Source of the DNA: Demequina sp. TMPB413
GTDB lineage: Bacteria; Actinomycetota; Actinomycetes; Actinomycetales; Demequinaceae
Length of the DNA: 64,000 bases
Assembly (NCBI RefSeq): GCF_020447105.2
Contig: NZ_CP096184.1
Coordinates: forward strand, 806,001-870,000
Direction: 5' to 3'
Shown here: positions 35,330-46,184 of the stretch, one piece after another
Position numbering within the stretch: the first letter of the stretch is position 1
Layout of the letters: each line of letters begins with the position of its first letter
The notes under the pieces: generated by a model
Databases searched by the model: none
Seen by the model: only the letters and a program-made list of their open reading frames with translations
What the model was told of the DNA's origin: nothing
Made by a program: the position numbers and the translations under genes

Positions 35330-35986
35330 ATGACGGGGCACCTTGACGTCCAGGTGGACGCGGCGCTTTTCGACATGGACGGCACGCTTGTCGACTCGAA
35401 CGCGGTGGTCGAGCAGATGTGGTCGGCTTTTGCGAACGAGCAGTCACTGAGCCCCTCCGACGTGATCGCGTTCGCGCACGGTGTGCCGTCCATGTCCACG
35501 CTGCGCCGCTTCGTGCCGGATTCCGCCGACATTGAGGCGTGGTTTGCGCGGATATCGCGCTGGGAAGAAGAACACTTCGACGAGGTCACTCAGATGCCGG
35601 GTGCTGGCCAGCTGCTCGAGGCGTTGCCGGCCGACGCTTGGGCGGTGGTGACGTCCGCACTGAGGCTACCGGCGCTCAGGCGCCTTGCGGCCGTTGGCTT
35701 TGCTACCCCGGCGGTGCTCATCGGCGCGGACGACGTTGGCATGGGAAAGCCTGACCCCGAGGGTTACGTGGCCGCCGCACGAGCGCTTGGCGTCGACCCC
35801 AGCCGTTGCGTTGTCTTCGAAGACACCGTCGCTGGAATCCTGGCGGCACGTGCTGCTGGCGCCATACCCGTCGTGATGGGGGCCGTGCGGCACGAGGCGA
35901 TGGAAGGCATCGCGCGGCTCAGTGACTGGCGCGGCGTGCGGGTCGAACAGGGGACTGAGGCGCGACTGCACCTCCTGAGCGACTAG
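35330..35986 (+). CDS. HAD-superfamily phosphatase, sugar-phosphatase-like
   Basis: A 218-residue haloacid-dehalogenase hydrolase, subfamily I with an alpha-helical cap. Motif I is 'FDMDGTLVDSN' with both catalytic Asp, motif II 'VVTSALRLP', motif III around 'MGKPDPEGY', and motif IV 'VVFEDTVAGILAARAAG'. It resembles phosphosugar phosphatases and beta-phosphoglucomutases of the YfbT/YqaB kind; the substrate is unknown. I place the start at the ATG at 35330, preceded by GGAG. It is divergent from glnA1 and convergent, with a 3-base gap, to the DUF4191 gene. Confidence 0.85.
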   Translation: MTGHLDVQVDAALFDMDGTLVDSNAVVEQMWSAFANEQSLSPSDVIAFAHGVPSMSTLRRFVPDSADIEAWFARISRWEEEHFDEVTQMPGAGQLLEALPADAWAVVTSALRLPALRRLAAVGFATPAVLIGADDVGMGKPDPEGYVAAARALGVDPSRCVVFEDTVAGILAARAAGAIPVVMGAVRHEAMEGIARLSDWRGVRVEQGTEARLHLLSD

Positions 35987-35989
35987 GGC

Positions 35990-36718
35990 TCAGCGCCCCC
36001 GCATCGCCTTGCGGTCGGCCCTGGCCTTGGTGGGGTCAATGCCCTTCGGCACTGCCATTTGCGGTCCGCCCATCGCGCGCAGCCGTGCCCGCACGGTCTC
36101 GGCGTCGGACGCCGACAAACCTTTGCGCAAGCCCCGGCCGAACTGCTTAGTCCTCACCGACTTGATTTCCTTGGTGAGCCGCTTGAGAGGCACCTCGCCT
36201 TCGCCGTGACCGACGTAGATCGGGGTCACCGGCACGCCGGGGACGAGCTTGCCCAAGCGAGCGACCGTCTGGTTGACCTGCCGCTTGGCGGCTTGGCCGC
36301 CCTCGACAAGCAACACCACGCCGCCGTTGCCAACGCCCTGGAAGACGACCGAGCGGGACTTCTGGTCGACAGCGATGGGCTCCTCGGCAAACTGCCAGTT
36401 TCTCGTGACGGACTGGGCGACCGCGAGCGAACCGCCCATGACCCCGTCCATTTGCTGGAACATCTGCTTCTCGAAGCGCTTGGTCAGCACGTACAGCGAT
36501 GCAACAGCGCCGACCATGATTCCCGTGAGCGGGCCGTAGATCTTGGCGGCGAGCCCGTCACTTAAGAGTCCGGCAACAACGCCGACGATGATCGGCACCA
36601 GGATGAGGCTGCCGAGGATCCACGGCAGTTTCTTGTCCGTCCTCGCCGTGACCGTGTAGGCCTGCCAGAGGGTCTTGTACCAACGCTGCTTGGGTGCGGG
36701 GGGTGCTTGCTTCGCCAT
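35990..36718 (-). CDS. DUF4191 family membrane protein
   Basis: A 242-residue protein with two adjacent membrane helices near residues 33-52 and 60-80, followed by a basic cytosolic domain containing 'RNWQFAEEPIAVDQKSRSVVFQGVGNGGVVLLVEGG'. I recognise it as the actinobacterial DUF4191 family, conserved beside lipA and glnA1; the role is unknown. The usual adjacency to lipA is interrupted here by two inserted genes. The ATG at 36718 has TAGACT nine bases upstream, implying a leader of only a few bases. Confidence 0.85.
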   Translation of the reverse strand: MAKQAPPAPKQRWYKTLWQAYTVTARTDKKLPWILGSLILVPIIVGVVAGLLSDGLAAKIYGPLTGIMVGAVASLYVLTKRFEKQMFQQMDGVMGGSLAVAQSVTRNWQFAEEPIAVDQKSRSVVFQGVGNGGVVLLVEGGQAAKRQVNQTVARLGKLVPGVPVTPIYVGHGEGEVPLKRLTKEIKSVRTKQFGRGLRKGLSASDAETVRARLRAMGGPQMAVPKGIDPTKARADRKAMRGR

Positions 36719-36895
36719 AATGGGCCCAGTCTAGCGGCGCCACTCTCTGCCGGGGTTCCTCTAGGTCTTCCGGAAGCGGTTGCACCAATCGCCGAGTTTC
36801 GAAAACTACTGTTGCGGTTGCAGCTCAAAGATCCGGGGGGTACGTTTTTATTTGCTGGCGGATGCGCAGTAATTCGAAGGAACATGGGGGAACTG

Positions 36896-37819
36896 ATGGT
36901 TGTCGGGAGACTACGCAAGGCTGCGTTGGTTGTGGCGATTGCTCTAATAGGTGGGGCAGCTTCTTCGGTCGCCGCGGCCGCAGTCGAGGACGGCGACGTG
37001 TCCGACTGGTCGGGAATTGCTTACGACAAGATTACCCTCGAGCAATTAGCGACAATTGAGCATGCTTCTGTTGTTGAAGACGGCGAACGCATTACCGTCG
37101 AGTTCGACGTCCAGGGTCGTAGCTTCGTGATCGTTGCGATGAAGTCCAAACGAGTTGCCGTCGAGGGCGCTGCGACTGCGTATGAGACCGCCCCCGAAGC
37201 GAACGGCCGCGGCTTCAATCTAGTGGTTGACGGCGGCAAGTTCGTGGCTGGTGTTGCCTTCGCTTCCAACGTCGCACCTCAACACTTCGGATTCGATGAT
37301 CGCTTGGCGTTCACGATCGGAAGTCAGCAAGACTCAAAGGCTGAGGCACGCGGGTCGGGACAGATCGCTGCTATATCGGACGCTGTCGCTCATCTGAAGC
37401 AGGGCCGTTCGACCGGTCTGTCCCCAATTGTGGGTGGGAACGCGGCACTCGCGCCGAATGCATGGGGCTCGGCGCACGTGCTCGTCGACAACACCAGCAT
37501 ACCGTTCATCTTGGCTGGAGGATTCTCGGAGGGTTGGGTTGATATCACGCCCTCTGGTCCGAAGACGCACATCGTCTCAAATCTTCGTTACAGCATATCG
37601 GCCAATTGGGGATCGGACGGCGTATCGCTCTGGTACAACGGGCAAACTAACTCGCGTGCATACCGATCACCGACCTGGCCCAGCGGAGGACTTCAATACG
37701 TTTCGGGAAGTTGGAGCATGAATACCGACTATGCGAGTTTGTTGGCGGAGAATACATACAGTTTGCTTGTGAAGTACATCCCGATCATGTATACGCGCTA
37801 CGACAACGCAAGCGTATAG
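36896..37819 (+). CDS. Secreted orphan protein, AT-richer than its surroundings
   Basis: A 307-residue protein with no family I recognise. A Sec signal peptide is clear: 'MVVGRLRKAALVVAIALIGG' with a probable cleavage after 'SSVAAAA' (about residue 31). The mature part has a Val/Glu-rich first half and an aromatic, Ser/Asn/Gly-rich second half ('ISANWGSDGVSLWYNGQTNS', 'YVSGSWSMNTDYAS'), suggesting an exported beta-rich protein. Codon use is unlike the neighbours: a TTA leucine codon at 37046-37048, three ATA isoleucine codons, and many A/T third positions, suggesting transfer. Start: the ATG at 36896 has GGGGGAA before it; an ATG four codons upstream at 36884 is possible. Confidence 0.75.
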   Translation: MVVGRLRKAALVVAIALIGGAASSVAAAAVEDGDVSDWSGIAYDKITLEQLATIEHASVVEDGERITVEFDVQGRSFVIVAMKSKRVAVEGAATAYETAPEANGRGFNLVVDGGKFVAGVAFASNVAPQHFGFDDRLAFTIGSQQDSKAEARGSGQIAAISDAVAHLKQGRSTGLSPIVGGNAALAPNAWGSAHVLVDNTSIPFILAGGFSEGWVDITPSGPKTHIVSNLRYSISANWGSDGVSLWYNGQTNSRAYRSPTWPSGGLQYVSGSWSMNTDYASLLAENTYSLLVKYIPIMYTRYDNASV

Positions 37820-37873
37820 GCCCGCGTGACGAGCGCACTTTGATGTCGCGCTCTCGAATGGAGAACAGACGAC

Positions 37874-38068
37874 GTGTGGTTCGTTGCGGTAGTCCTGGTC
37901 GCAATCGGCATCGTGGACGCGATCTGGCCCAAGACCGGCTGGTGGTTGTCCAATTGGTGGAACGTCACGTCCGACTCCGAGCCGACGGACTTTGCGCTTG
38001 TCGCCCACCGCTTGTTCGGCGCGATTGTTGTGGTTGCTGCCGTGGTGTGGCTGGCAACGGCGAACTAG
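37874..38068 (+). CDS. DUF6199-like small membrane protein
   Basis: A 64-residue protein with two helices: 'MWFVAVVLVAIGIVDAIWP' and, after 'KTGWWLSNWWNVTSDSEPTD', 'LFGAIVVVAAVVWLATAN'. The 'PKTxW' and 'W..EPTD' pattern is that of the DUF6199 family of small Gram-positive membrane proteins, function unknown. GTG start with GGAG ten bases upstream. It follows the secreted orphan by 54 bases on the same strand, and is convergent with lipA. Confidence 0.7.
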   Translation: MWFVAVVLVAIGIVDAIWPKTGWWLSNWWNVTSDSEPTDFALVAHRLFGAIVVVAAVVWLATAN

Positions 38069-38075
38069 CCCGGCC

Positions 38076-39077
38076 TTACCTCGCGAGCAGCGAAGATGCC
38101 TCTTGACGGGCCGCCATCGGCTTGGCGAGGTGGCTCAGTTGCGCAGGAATCTCGCGGCCCTTGCGGGTCATGGCCTGGGCCCACAGCCGTCCGGCGCGGT
38201 ACGAGGACCTCACGAGCGGCCCCGACATCACGCCAAGGAATCCGATCTCCTCGGCAGCGTCGGAGAGCTCAACGAACTCTTCCGGCTTGACCCACCTGTC
38301 CACGGGGTGGTGGCGAGGGCTCGGGCGCAAGTACTGGGTGATGGTCAGCAAGTCGCAACCGGCGTCGTGAAGGTCGTGCAGCGCCTGGATCACTTCATCG
38401 AAGGTCTCGCCCATGCCAAGGATGAGGTTGGACTTCGTGACAAAGCCGTCGGCCTGGGCGGATGACAGCACTGACAGTGAGCGCTCGTACGTGAACGCCG
38501 GGCGAATGCGCTTGAACACGCGCGGCACCGTCTCCACGTTGTGGGCGAGCACCTCAGGGCGTGAGGAGAAGACCTCCGCCAACTGGTCGGGTTTCGCATT
38601 GAAGTCTGGGATCAGGAGCTCGACGCCCGTTCCGGCATTGAGCGCGTGAATCTGGCGGACCGTCTCCGCGTAAAGCCATGCACCGCCGTCGGCGAGATCG
38701 TCGCGTGCGACTCCGGTCACCGTCGAGTACTTGAGGCCCATCTCCCGCACAGACTCGGCAACCCGGCGCGGCTCGTCCCTGTCGAGGTCAGAGGGGCGAC
38801 CGGTGTCGATCTGGCAGAAGTCGCAGCGCCTGGTGCATTGCGAGCCGCCGATGAGGAACGTCGCCTCGCGGTCCTCCCAGCACTCAAAGATGTTGGGGCA
38901 GCCGGCCTCCTCGCAGACAGTGTGGAGCCCACCGCCCTTGACGAGCGACTTGAGTTCCTTGTACTCCGGTCCCATGGTCGCCGTGGTGCGAATCCACTCC
39001 GGCTTGCGCTCGATGGGGGTCTCGGCGTTGCGGGCTTCGACCCGCAGCATCTTGCGGCCTTCAGGGGCGAGAGTCAC
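38076..39077 (-). CDS. lipA: Lipoyl synthase
   Basis: A 333-residue radical-SAM enzyme that inserts two sulfur atoms into octanoyl groups on E2 lipoyl domains. The auxiliary cluster Cys are in '[12 protein letters not shown]' and the radical-SAM CxxxCxxC is 'CTRRCDFC'. '[20 protein letters not shown]', 'MGETFDEV' and '[20 protein letters not shown]' are typical. The start is a GTG overlapping the lipB stop by four bases (GTGA at 39074-39077). It works on the DlaT-type protein at 44208-46166 and depends on Fe-S supply, for which ErpA at 56263 is a candidate. Confidence 0.97.
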   Translation of the reverse strand: MTLAPEGRKMLRVEARNAETPIERKPEWIRTTATMGPEYKELKSLVKGGGLHTVCEEAGCPNIFECWEDREATFLIGGSQCTRRCDFCQIDTGRPSDLDRDEPRRVAESVREMGLKYSTVTGVARDDLADGGAWLYAETVRQIHALNAGTGVELLIPDFNAKPDQLAEVFSSRPEVLAHNVETVPRVFKRIRPAFTYERSLSVLSSAQADGFVTKSNLILGMGETFDEVIQALHDLHDAGCDLLTITQYLRPSPRHHPVDRWVKPEEFVELSDAAEEIGFLGVMSGPLVRSSYRAGRLWAQAMTRKGREIPAQLSHLAKPMAARQEASSLLAR

Positions 39078-39778
39078 GCGATCTCCTGGGGTTGCGGGGC
39101 TTCGTCGGTGCGGCGCGGTGGGGTGGCCGCGCCCTCAGACTCCCATCGTATGTCGGCCAGAGCAGTCTCCAGCGCGGCCAGCGTCGCAGGCACTACCTCG
39201 GCCAGGTCGACCGAGCGGCCAAGTTCGGCGCTCAGCGAGGTGACGTCTGCGTCGGCGATGCCGCAAGGCACGATCTTGTCGTATACCGCGAGGTCAGGCG
39301 AGCAATTGAGCGCAAAGCCGTGCATCGCGACGCCCTTGGCCACGCGCACACCGATCGCGCAGATCTTGCGTTCCCTGCGGGTCTCCGTAGCGGGGAGCCA
39401 CACCCCTGAACGGTCCTCAATGCGGACGGTCTCCAGCCCGTAGCCGGCGCAGACCTCCATGATCGCCTGCTCAAGGCGCCGCACGTATTCGACCACGTCG
39501 AGCGGCTCTCTCAAGCGCACAATCGGGTAGCCGACGAGCTGACCTGGACCATGCCATGTGATGCGTCCGCCCCTGTCAACGTCGATCACTTCGGTGCCGT
39601 CTACTGGGCGGTCCCAGGCCGCTGTGCGCTTGCCCGCGGTATAGACGCTGGAGTGCTCCACCAGGATCGTCGTATCGGGCCGATCGCCAGCGACTACCTC
39701 CGCGTGGATCTGGCGCTGGAGCGCCCACATCTCGCGGTAATCCCGGTGTGCGCCGTCAAGCAGGTTGAGGATCTGCAT
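39074..39778 (-). CDS. lipB: Lipoyl(octanoyl) transferase
   Basis: A 234-residue enzyme transferring octanoyl from acyl carrier protein to lipoyl-domain lysine. It has '[14 protein letters not shown]', the signature '[20 protein letters not shown]', '[20 protein letters not shown]' with the catalytic Lys, and '[15 protein letters not shown]' with the catalytic Cys. The ATG at 39778 lies six bases after TAGCCT with no Shine-Dalgarno, indicating a leaderless lipB-lipA transcript. Confidence 0.97.
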   Translation of the reverse strand: MQILNLLDGAHRDYREMWALQRQIHAEVVAGDRPDTTILVEHSSVYTAGKRTAAWDRPVDGTEVIDVDRGGRITWHGPGQLVGYPIVRLREPLDVVEYVRRLEQAIMEVCAGYGLETVRIEDRSGVWLPATETRRERKICAIGVRVAKGVAMHGFALNCSPDLAVYDKIVPCGIADADVTSLSAELGRSVDLAEVVPATLAALETALADIRWESEGAATPPRRTDEAPQPQEIA

Positions 39779-39784
39779 CTGATC

Positions 39785-39790
39785 AGGCTA
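39785..39790 (-). promoter_or_regulatory. -10 element of leaderless lipB-lipA operon
   Basis: TAGCCT on the minus strand, six bases (GATCAG) before the lipB ATG. Confidence 0.5.
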
Positions 39791-39830
39791 ACCCGGGAAT
39801 GCGCTGGCCCCCCGCGTGTTAGATAGTCAC

Positions 39831-42005
39831 ATGAAGAGTCGCGCCTGGTTGAGACCAGTTTTGGTTGTTGTGGGAATCGCCATCTGGCTGGCGGTCGGGG
39901 GCGTAGGAGGGCAAACCTTCGGCGTGCTCAGCTCGGTGCAGGAGAACGAAAACTCCGCGTTCCTGCCGTCATCAGCCGAATCGACTCAAGCGGCCCAGGC
40001 CCATGCCGAATTTGTGCCGTCGGACGCGGTGCCAGGCCTATTCGTCATCGAGGGGATAGGCCCCGAGCGTTCTGCTGAGGTGCAAGCCTTCGTTGACGAG
40101 GTGGTCGCCGATCCGCTGGAGGGCGATGAAGACGGCCGCACCGTCGGCGACGTGCTGGCGTCTGAACCCCAAGTGGTGCCTGCAGAGGACGGCGAGGCGA
40201 TGCTCGTCATTTTCGATGTGGACGCCGCACTGTTCGGCGAGACGTCAGGCGAGGCGACCGTCGGCGAGTTGTTTGCCGAGACTGTTCGCGGGACGTGGGC
40301 AGAGCAAGAAATCGACGCCGACGGCTATTTGACTGGCGCTGTTGGCCTGGTCGCCGACCTGGTGGCGGCCTTTGCGGGAATCGACGGGATCCTGCTGGTC
40401 GTCGCTCTGCTAGTCGTCTTGGTCATCTTGCTGATCGTGTACCGCAGCCCCGTGCTGCCGCTGCTGGTTCTCACGACCGCAATGATCGCCCTGTCCGCCG
40501 CCATCGTGCTCGTCTACGCACTGGCGAAGGCCGACGTCATCACGCTGAACGGCCAGTCGCAAGGAATCATGTTCATCTTGGTCGTCGGTGCGACAACCGA
40601 CTACGCGTTGTTGCTGGTCGCTCGCTATCGGGAGGAACTACTGCACCGGGCGAGCCCCTATGATGCGATGTGGGTGGCCTGGCGCAGGTCCTTCGCAGCG
40701 ATTGCGGCCTCGGCAGGGACAGTGATCGCGGGGCTGCTCGTGCTGCTGCTGTCCGACCTCAAATCGAACGCCTCACTCGGCCCCGCGGGTGCGATCGGTA
40801 TCGCGAGTGCGTTCCTCGCAGCGCTCACGCTGCTTCCTGCGTTGCTCCTCATCGGCGGCAAGCACGCACGCGGCGTGTTCTGGCCCGCTCGCCCTCGCTA
40901 CCTTGGGGATGACGACGAGGACGCCACCACGGTTGAGGCGGTCGAGAGTCGTTCGGGCGTGTGGGGCCGCGTGTCCCGCGCAGTTGACGCTCGTCCACGC
41001 CAGGTCTGGATCGGCGCGGGCGCGCTGTTGCTCGTGATGGCAGCCGGATTGACGCAACTCGAGGCCGATGGCCTCGGCGACCGCGACGTCTTCCTCACCA
41101 CCACAGAGTCCGTCGAGGGTTTCGACTTGCTGGAGGAGCACTTCGCCGCAGGGGCCACCGCGCCCGTGAGGATCATCGTGGACGAGGCGGACGCTGAGTC
41201 CGTACTGGCAGCCGTCGAGGGCGTCGAAGGCGTGCAAGACGCATACCTGCTGACGCCTGCAGTCATTGAGGGCGCGCCTGGTGGCACGGTTCCTGAGCCT
41301 CCCGTGGTGGTCGATGGTCGCGTCGAGATCGATGCGGTCACAGAGGCGTCGTCGACCGCTCGCGCTGCGCAAGACGTGGTGGCGCAGATTCGGGACGTCG
41401 TTCACCCGCTGTCCGAAGGGGCCCTCGTGGGCGGATCGGCGGCCGAGTCGCTCGATACGCGCCTGACAACAGACCGCGACATCAAGGTCATCATCCCCGT
41501 CATTCTCGTTGTCATCTTTGTGGTGCTCGCGCTCCTCTTGCGATCGTTGGTGGCGCCCGCCATCATCGTGCTGGCCAACATCCTGTCGTTCGCCGCTGCG
41601 CTCGGTGTGTCCGCGCTCGTGTTCACGCATGTGTTCGGCTTCCCAGGGATGGATCCTGGCACGCCGTTGCTTGGCTTCGTGTTCCTCGTGGCGCTCGGTG
41701 TCGACTACTCCATCTTCTTGATGTCTCGCGCAAGGGAAGAGGCTCTTGTGCACGGAACGAGCCAAGGCGTCAGGCGCGCTCTTGCGGTGACGGGAGGCGT
41801 GATCACCTCGGCAGGCATCGTGCTGGCGGCGACATTCGCGGCTCTCGGCGTCTTGCCACTCATCTTCCTGGCGCAGATCGCGTTCATCGTCGGCTTTGGC
41901 GTACTGGTCGACACGTTTGTGGTGCGTTCCCTGCTGGTGCCTGGGCTCGTCTCCGACATCGGCAAGGCCTCCTGGTGGCCCTGGGCAGGCGCCTTTCGCA
42001 ACTGA
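39831..42005 (+). CDS. MMPL/RND-family membrane transporter
   Basis: A 724-residue RND-superfamily protein of the MMPL/YdfJ type, with two homologous halves. Each has one N-terminal helix, an extracytoplasmic domain and a five-helix bundle. The first bundle includes 'GQSQGIMFILVVGATTDYALLLVARYREEL' (about 248-277) with the proton-relay Asp-Tyr pair. The second includes 'LLGFVFLVALGVDYSIFLMSRAREEA'. Such proteins export lipids or drugs using the proton gradient. The start ATG at 39831 lacks a Shine-Dalgarno; TTAGATA just upstream could serve a leaderless start. No TetR or LacI regulator is adjacent. Confidence 0.9.
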   Translation: MKSRAWLRPVLVVVGIAIWLAVGGVGGQTFGVLSSVQENENSAFLPSSAESTQAAQAHAEFVPSDAVPGLFVIEGIGPERSAEVQAFVDEVVADPLEGDEDGRTVGDVLASEPQVVPAEDGEAMLVIFDVDAALFGETSGEATVGELFAETVRGTWAEQEIDADGYLTGAVGLVADLVAAFAGIDGILLVVALLVVLVILLIVYRSPVLPLLVLTTAMIALSAAIVLVYALAKADVITLNGQSQGIMFILVVGATTDYALLLVARYREELLHRASPYDAMWVAWRRSFAAIAASAGTVIAGLLVLLLSDLKSNASLGPAGAIGIASAFLAALTLLPALLLIGGKHARGVFWPARPRYLGDDDEDATTVEAVESRSGVWGRVSRAVDARPRQVWIGAGALLLVMAAGLTQLEADGLGDRDVFLTTTESVEGFDLLEEHFAAGATAPVRIIVDEADAESVLAAVEGVEGVQDAYLLTPAVIEGAPGGTVPEPPVVVDGRVEIDAVTEASSTARAAQDVVAQIRDVVHPLSEGALVGGSAAESLDTRLTTDRDIKVIIPVILVVIFVVLALLLRSLVAPAIIVLANILSFAAALGVSALVFTHVFGFPGMDPGTPLLGFVFLVALGVDYSIFLMSRAREEALVHGTSQGVRRALAVTGGVITSAGIVLAATFAALGVLPLIFLAQIAFIVGFGVLVDTFVVRSLLVPGLVSDIGKASWWPWAGAFRN

Positions 42006-42075
42006 CGCCGCCCCGGGCCAGAAGACGCCCTGTGGATAACGCCCACGCGGGGCCCTGAGCGGGCACCGTAGGGGG

Positions 42076-43275
42076 ATGAGCTCTCTTGGTACAGCGGAGC
42101 CGCTCCGCCATGAACGGGTGGTCGGACACGGTCACGACGCTTACGAGGCGTTGCGAGCGAGGGTCGCGGCGCTCGCGGGTGCCGCACACCCCGGCCTGGA
42201 CCTGCCGTCCAGGGTCACGATGCTGCCAGGAGAGGCCGTCGCCGTCGCAGAGCACGGTCATGAGGCGCTCGCATTGCGGGAAGTGCTCGACTCCCGTGGA
42301 TCTCTCACAGCGGGGGAGTGCGTATGGGTGGGAATGGCCGTCGCGGAGGCGTTGGCCGCGTTGCATCGGGTGGGTCTCGCCCATGGGACGGTCTCGGCAA
42401 GCGCCGTACGCTTGCCTGCTGGCAACGTCTTGCTTTCGCAGCTTGTCGATGGCAGTGCCGAAGCGACGGCGGCCGACGACGTTGCGGCTTTGGGACGGAT
42501 GCTCGAGTCGTGCGCGAACGGTCAAGACGCTGAGCGGGTGCGCGCCTGGACGGAGCCCATGACGCATGAGGACGCGTCCATGCGTCCCACTGCGTCCATG
42601 GTGGCGAGGGCCCTCGGCTCGTGCGCTCCTGCGGAGCCTCTTCAGATTGCTCCGCGCGGCGTCGCGTCATCGGTCAGGGCCTCTCTCGCCCCGCCCGAAG
42701 GCGTGAGGCGGCTGGCGGAGGCTCGCACCTGGCGGTGGCGCAGGGACGCGCGAGCTTGGGCAGTCAGGTTCGCCCCTCCTGTCGTTGCGGTCGCGGTCAT
42801 TGCCATCGCGCTCTGGGCGCTCGTGGGTTGGTGGGCCGGTCGCGGCGAGTCGTTCGCCCTTGCCGCGAGCCCGATGCCTGGGCGCGAAGACCCTCTATGG
42901 GTGGCGCGGCAGGCGACATGGGCCCGCTTCGACGGCCTTACCTCTGGGGAACCTGAAGGTCTCGTGAATTGGACCGCGAGCGACTCGCCAGCGCGGGCAG
43001 AGGCGGAATCCACCGCCCAGGCGGTGCGATCAGGACGAATGGAGGTCGAGGGCCTGGTCGCTTCCATCGCGCAGTTGAACGAGGTGCCCTTGGCCCCGCC
43101 GCAACCGGATGCTGTGGTGGTCCGGGTCGTCTACTCGCTCAGCGACCACGTCGTCACCCTCGACGGTAGGGCGACGCCATTTGACGGCTACACGCAGACG
43201 GTCGACCTTGAGTTGGTGCATGGCAACGACGGATGGACGGTGTACTCCGCCGCTGATGTGGCACCAGGCGCGTAG
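42076..43275 (+). CDS. Membrane-anchored pseudokinase-like protein
   Basis: A 399-residue protein. The first about 210 residues follow the outline of a Ser/Thr kinase C-lobe ('AVAEALAALHRVGLAHGTVS', then 'ADDVAALGRMLESC' and 'DASMRPTASMVARALG'), but the HRD catalytic loop is 'AHGTVSAS' and no DFG or Walker-like Lys is visible, so phosphotransfer is unlikely. One transmembrane helix lies near residues 232-255, followed by an exported domain of about 145 residues with Trp-rich 'EDPLWVARQATWARFDG'. Probable role: signalling scaffold or receptor; partner unknown. GGGGG precedes the ATG. Neighbours give no clue. Confidence 0.7.
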   Translation: MSSLGTAEPLRHERVVGHGHDAYEALRARVAALAGAAHPGLDLPSRVTMLPGEAVAVAEHGHEALALREVLDSRGSLTAGECVWVGMAVAEALAALHRVGLAHGTVSASAVRLPAGNVLLSQLVDGSAEATAADDVAALGRMLESCANGQDAERVRAWTEPMTHEDASMRPTASMVARALGSCAPAEPLQIAPRGVASSVRASLAPPEGVRRLAEARTWRWRRDARAWAVRFAPPVVAVAVIAIALWALVGWWAGRGESFALAASPMPGREDPLWVARQATWARFDGLTSGEPEGLVNWTASDSPARAEAESTAQAVRSGRMEVEGLVASIAQLNEVPLAPPQPDAVVVRVVYSLSDHVVTLDGRATPFDGYTQTVDLELVHGNDGWTVYSAADVAPGA

Positions 43276-43310
43276 GGCCCAACGACTCGGCGTACGTTCA
43301 GGTCGGATAG

Positions 43311-44204
43311 CTACCGCGCGTCTTCCGCCACATAGCGAGCGACCGCCTCAAGAGTGGGATGCGACCACTCAAAGTCGAGCGACGTGAGGGCGCCTGGCAC
43401 TCCGGCCTGCGATGAGAGCAAGTCATCGGCGGCCTCGCCGACCACGACGCGAAGTGCCCACGACGGGACAGTGAAACCCCGGTGCGAGCCAAAAGCATGC
43501 GCCAGCGCACCGATGATCTGAGCCATCGTGGCGGGCTTCGGCGCGACCAGGTTGGCCGGGCCTTCATGGCGCTTGTCCATGAGGAGGCGCATGGCGCGGA
43601 CCTCGTCGTCCAAGGAGATCCATGACTGCAGCGCATCGCTGCTGCCGAGCGACCTCAACAGACTGCGCTTGACCAGAGGAATGAGCCGCTCGGCGAAGCC
43701 TCCATGGCCCGCAAGTACCAGACCGGTACGCAGATACGCCACCTTCGCGCCAGCCTCGACGGCGGGAGCCGCCGCCGCTTCCCAGTCCCGACTCACCTCG
43801 GCGAGGAAGCCATCCCCTGGGGGGAGGTCCTCCGTGAGTCGAGTTGTTCCTCGATCGCCGTAGTAGCCCATCGACGAGCCCTGAAGCAGCAACACGGCAG
43901 GATTGGCCGCCGCAATGGCGCCAGCGATCGTGGCCGTCGAGTCGAGACGCGATTGCTTGACGACGCGTTTGTAGCTGTCTGTGAGCCGCTTGCCGCCGAT
44001 GGATGCGCCGGCAAGGTTGACGACCACATCAGCAGAGGCGATCACGTCAAAGTCGATCTGGTGCGCAGCGGGATCCCACGACGATTCGATCTCACGACGA
44101 GCCTCGCGTCGAACGAGCGGGATGACCGTGTGGCCGTCGGCGCGCAACGAGTTCGTCAGGGCTGTTCCGATCAGCCCTGACGAACCCGAAATGATGACGC
44201 GCAC
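43311..44204 (-). CDS. TIGR01777-family epimerase (SDR39U1/YfcH-like)
   Basis: A 297-residue atypical SDR protein. 'MRVIISGSSGLIGTALTNSL' binds NAD(P), followed by 'DVVVNLAGASIGGKRLTDSYKRVVKQSRLDST', the family hallmark, then 'LLQGSSMGYYGDRG'. The C-terminal DUF1731-like part has 'PTMAQIIGALAHAFG' rearranged in the usual manner. Function is unknown although it is conserved next to sucB in actinobacteria, as here (three bases after the E2 gene, same strand), which suggests a role linked to the lipoyl enzyme or its expression. Confidence 0.88.
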   Translation of the reverse strand: MRVIISGSSGLIGTALTNSLRADGHTVIPLVRREARREIESSWDPAAHQIDFDVIASADVVVNLAGASIGGKRLTDSYKRVVKQSRLDSTATIAGAIAAANPAVLLLQGSSMGYYGDRGTTRLTEDLPPGDGFLAEVSRDWEAAAAPAVEAGAKVAYLRTGLVLAGHGGFAERLIPLVKRSLLRSLGSSDALQSWISLDDEVRAMRLLMDKRHEGPANLVAPKPATMAQIIGALAHAFGSHRGFTVPSWALRVVVGEAADDLLSSQAGVPGALTSLDFEWSHPTLEAVARYVAEDAR

Positions 44205-44207
44205 GGG

Positions 44208-46166
<1,959 letters not shown>

Positions 46167-46184
46167 TGCGTGTCTCCTTGAGGC

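Noticed and set aside
40773..41765. A 330-codon minus-strand frame
   Set aside because: Antisense to the MMPL transporter, with low-complexity Arg/His/Glu composition and no recognisable motif.
42031..42039. Perfect DnaA box (TTATCCACA on the minus strand)
   Set aside because: A single copy between the MMPL and pseudokinase genes, with no dnaA, dnaN or AT-rich region nearby; not an origin.
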